DNA of 18,305 bases from Pseudomonadota bacterium (lineage in GTDB: Bacteria; Pseudomonadota; Alphaproteobacteria; Sphingomonadales; Sphingomonadaceae), in contig JAEWKG010000221.1 in assembly GCA_023386135.1 (NCBI GenBank), positions 1 to 18,305 on the forward strand. Direction: 5' to 3'. This document shows, piece after piece, positions 17,940 to 18,305 of this stretch (position 1 is its first letter; every line of letters starts with the position of its first letter). Position numbers and translations under genes: made by a program. The notes below the pieces were generated by a model that ran no database searches, was not told the origin of the DNA, and saw nothing but the letters and a program-made list of their open reading frames with translations.

Positions 17940-18305
17940 ATGGAAACGATTCTCGACATCGCCGGGCTGACCAAGGTCTATCCCGGCGGGCTCAAGGCAC
18001 TCGACGGGGTGGATCTGCAGATCCGGCGGGGCGAGATTTTCGCGCTGCTCGGGCCGAACGGCGCCGGCAAGACCACGCTGATCGGCGCGGTGTGCGGGCT
18101 GGTGCGGGTGACCGGCGGGACGATCACCGCCTTCGGGCAGGACCTGGCGCACAACTGGCGCGACGCGCGGAGGCGGATCGGGCTGGTGCCGCAGGAGCTT
18201 GGTTTCGACATGTTCGAAACGGTCGAGCGCGGCGTTCGGTATTCGCGCGGGCTGTTCGGCCTCCCGCCGGATGCGGCGAGGATCGAGCAAGTGCTCCGTT
18301 CGCTC
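17940..18305 (+). CDS. ABC transporter ATP-binding protein, YadG-like (partial)
   Basis: The first 122 residues of an ABC ATPase run to the window edge. Visible are TKVYPGGLKALDGVDLQI, Walker A GPNGAGKT (38-45), GQDL and the Q-loop region RIGLVPQELGFDMFETV (79-95, Gln85). The signature motif, Walker B and the rest lie outside. The run GPNGAGKTTLIG...GLVPQE...FETV recalls YadG of E. coli, which pairs with an ABC-2 type permease (YadH). So this is probably the ATPase of a two-gene ABC-2 exporter. Start ATG 17940 lies 55 bp after the YciB-family stop; no strong ribosome binding site is visible. An ATG at 17926 is out of frame. Substrate unknown. Confidence 0.9.
   Translation, partial: METILDIAGLTKVYPGGLKALDGVDLQIRRGEIFALLGPNGAGKTTLIGAVCGLVRVTGGTITAFGQDLAHNWRDARRRIGLVPQELGFDMFETVERGVRYSRGLFGLPPDAARIEQVLRSL

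Overview
The window is high-GC DNA that reads as a chromosomal segment of an alphaproteobacterium, most likely order Sphingomonadales (Erythrobacteraceae or Sphingomonadaceae). The evidence is the style of the IlvC, IlvB, MiaA and Coq4-family proteins, the use of GTG starts, and two copies of a paired inverted repeat whose translation (MLKRVQHD on one strand, MLNSFQHP on the other) I associate with sphingomonad genomes. I cannot name a species. It is mostly a housekeeping region: I found no phage, integrase, transposase, CRISPR array, tRNA or rRNA. Genes are packed tightly and no stretch above 300 bases lacks one.

Positions 1-5962 are read on the minus strand. In transcription order they hold miaA (tRNA isopentenyltransferase), a strong intrinsic-terminator or attenuator hairpin, ilvB and ilvN (acetolactate synthase, stop and start overlapping), a repeat pair, ilvC (ketol-acid reductoisomerase), and two envelope proteins. 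The envelope proteins are a lipoprotein with a C-terminal I78 peptidase-inhibitor-like domain and a secreted YceI protein that carries the same kind of domain fused at its C-terminus. serB (phosphoserine phosphatase) diverges from miaA, and the two start codons lie within 8 shared bases.

Positions 6840-11658 hold a Coq4-family ubiquinone gene on the plus strand behind a palindromic operator-like site. It converges on a small membrane protein gene with overlapping stop codons. Then, on the minus strand, come a YdjM-like membrane protein, purL, a second repeat pair and a DUF3052 protein.

Positions 11727-15252 form a plus-strand run: xseB, ispA (farnesyl diphosphate synthase), coaD, an exported cyclophilin-type peptidyl-prolyl isomerase and queA. 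Overlaps or short gaps suggest one or two operons.

Positions 15222-18305 are the most accessory-like part. A TetR repressor gene diverges from a carotenoid/stilbene-type oxygenase gene, which overlaps a YciB/IspZ-family membrane protein gene. A YadG-like ABC transporter ATPase gene follows and runs off the window end. The TetR/oxygenase gap carries two copies of a TTGACNC-type operator-like motif, and a third copy lies about 9 kb away in front of the Coq4-family gene. This suggests one regulator, or related regulators, linking isoprenoid-cleavage and quinone functions. That shared motif and the YceI-I78 fusion are the best leads here. I do not see a clearly new multi-gene system.
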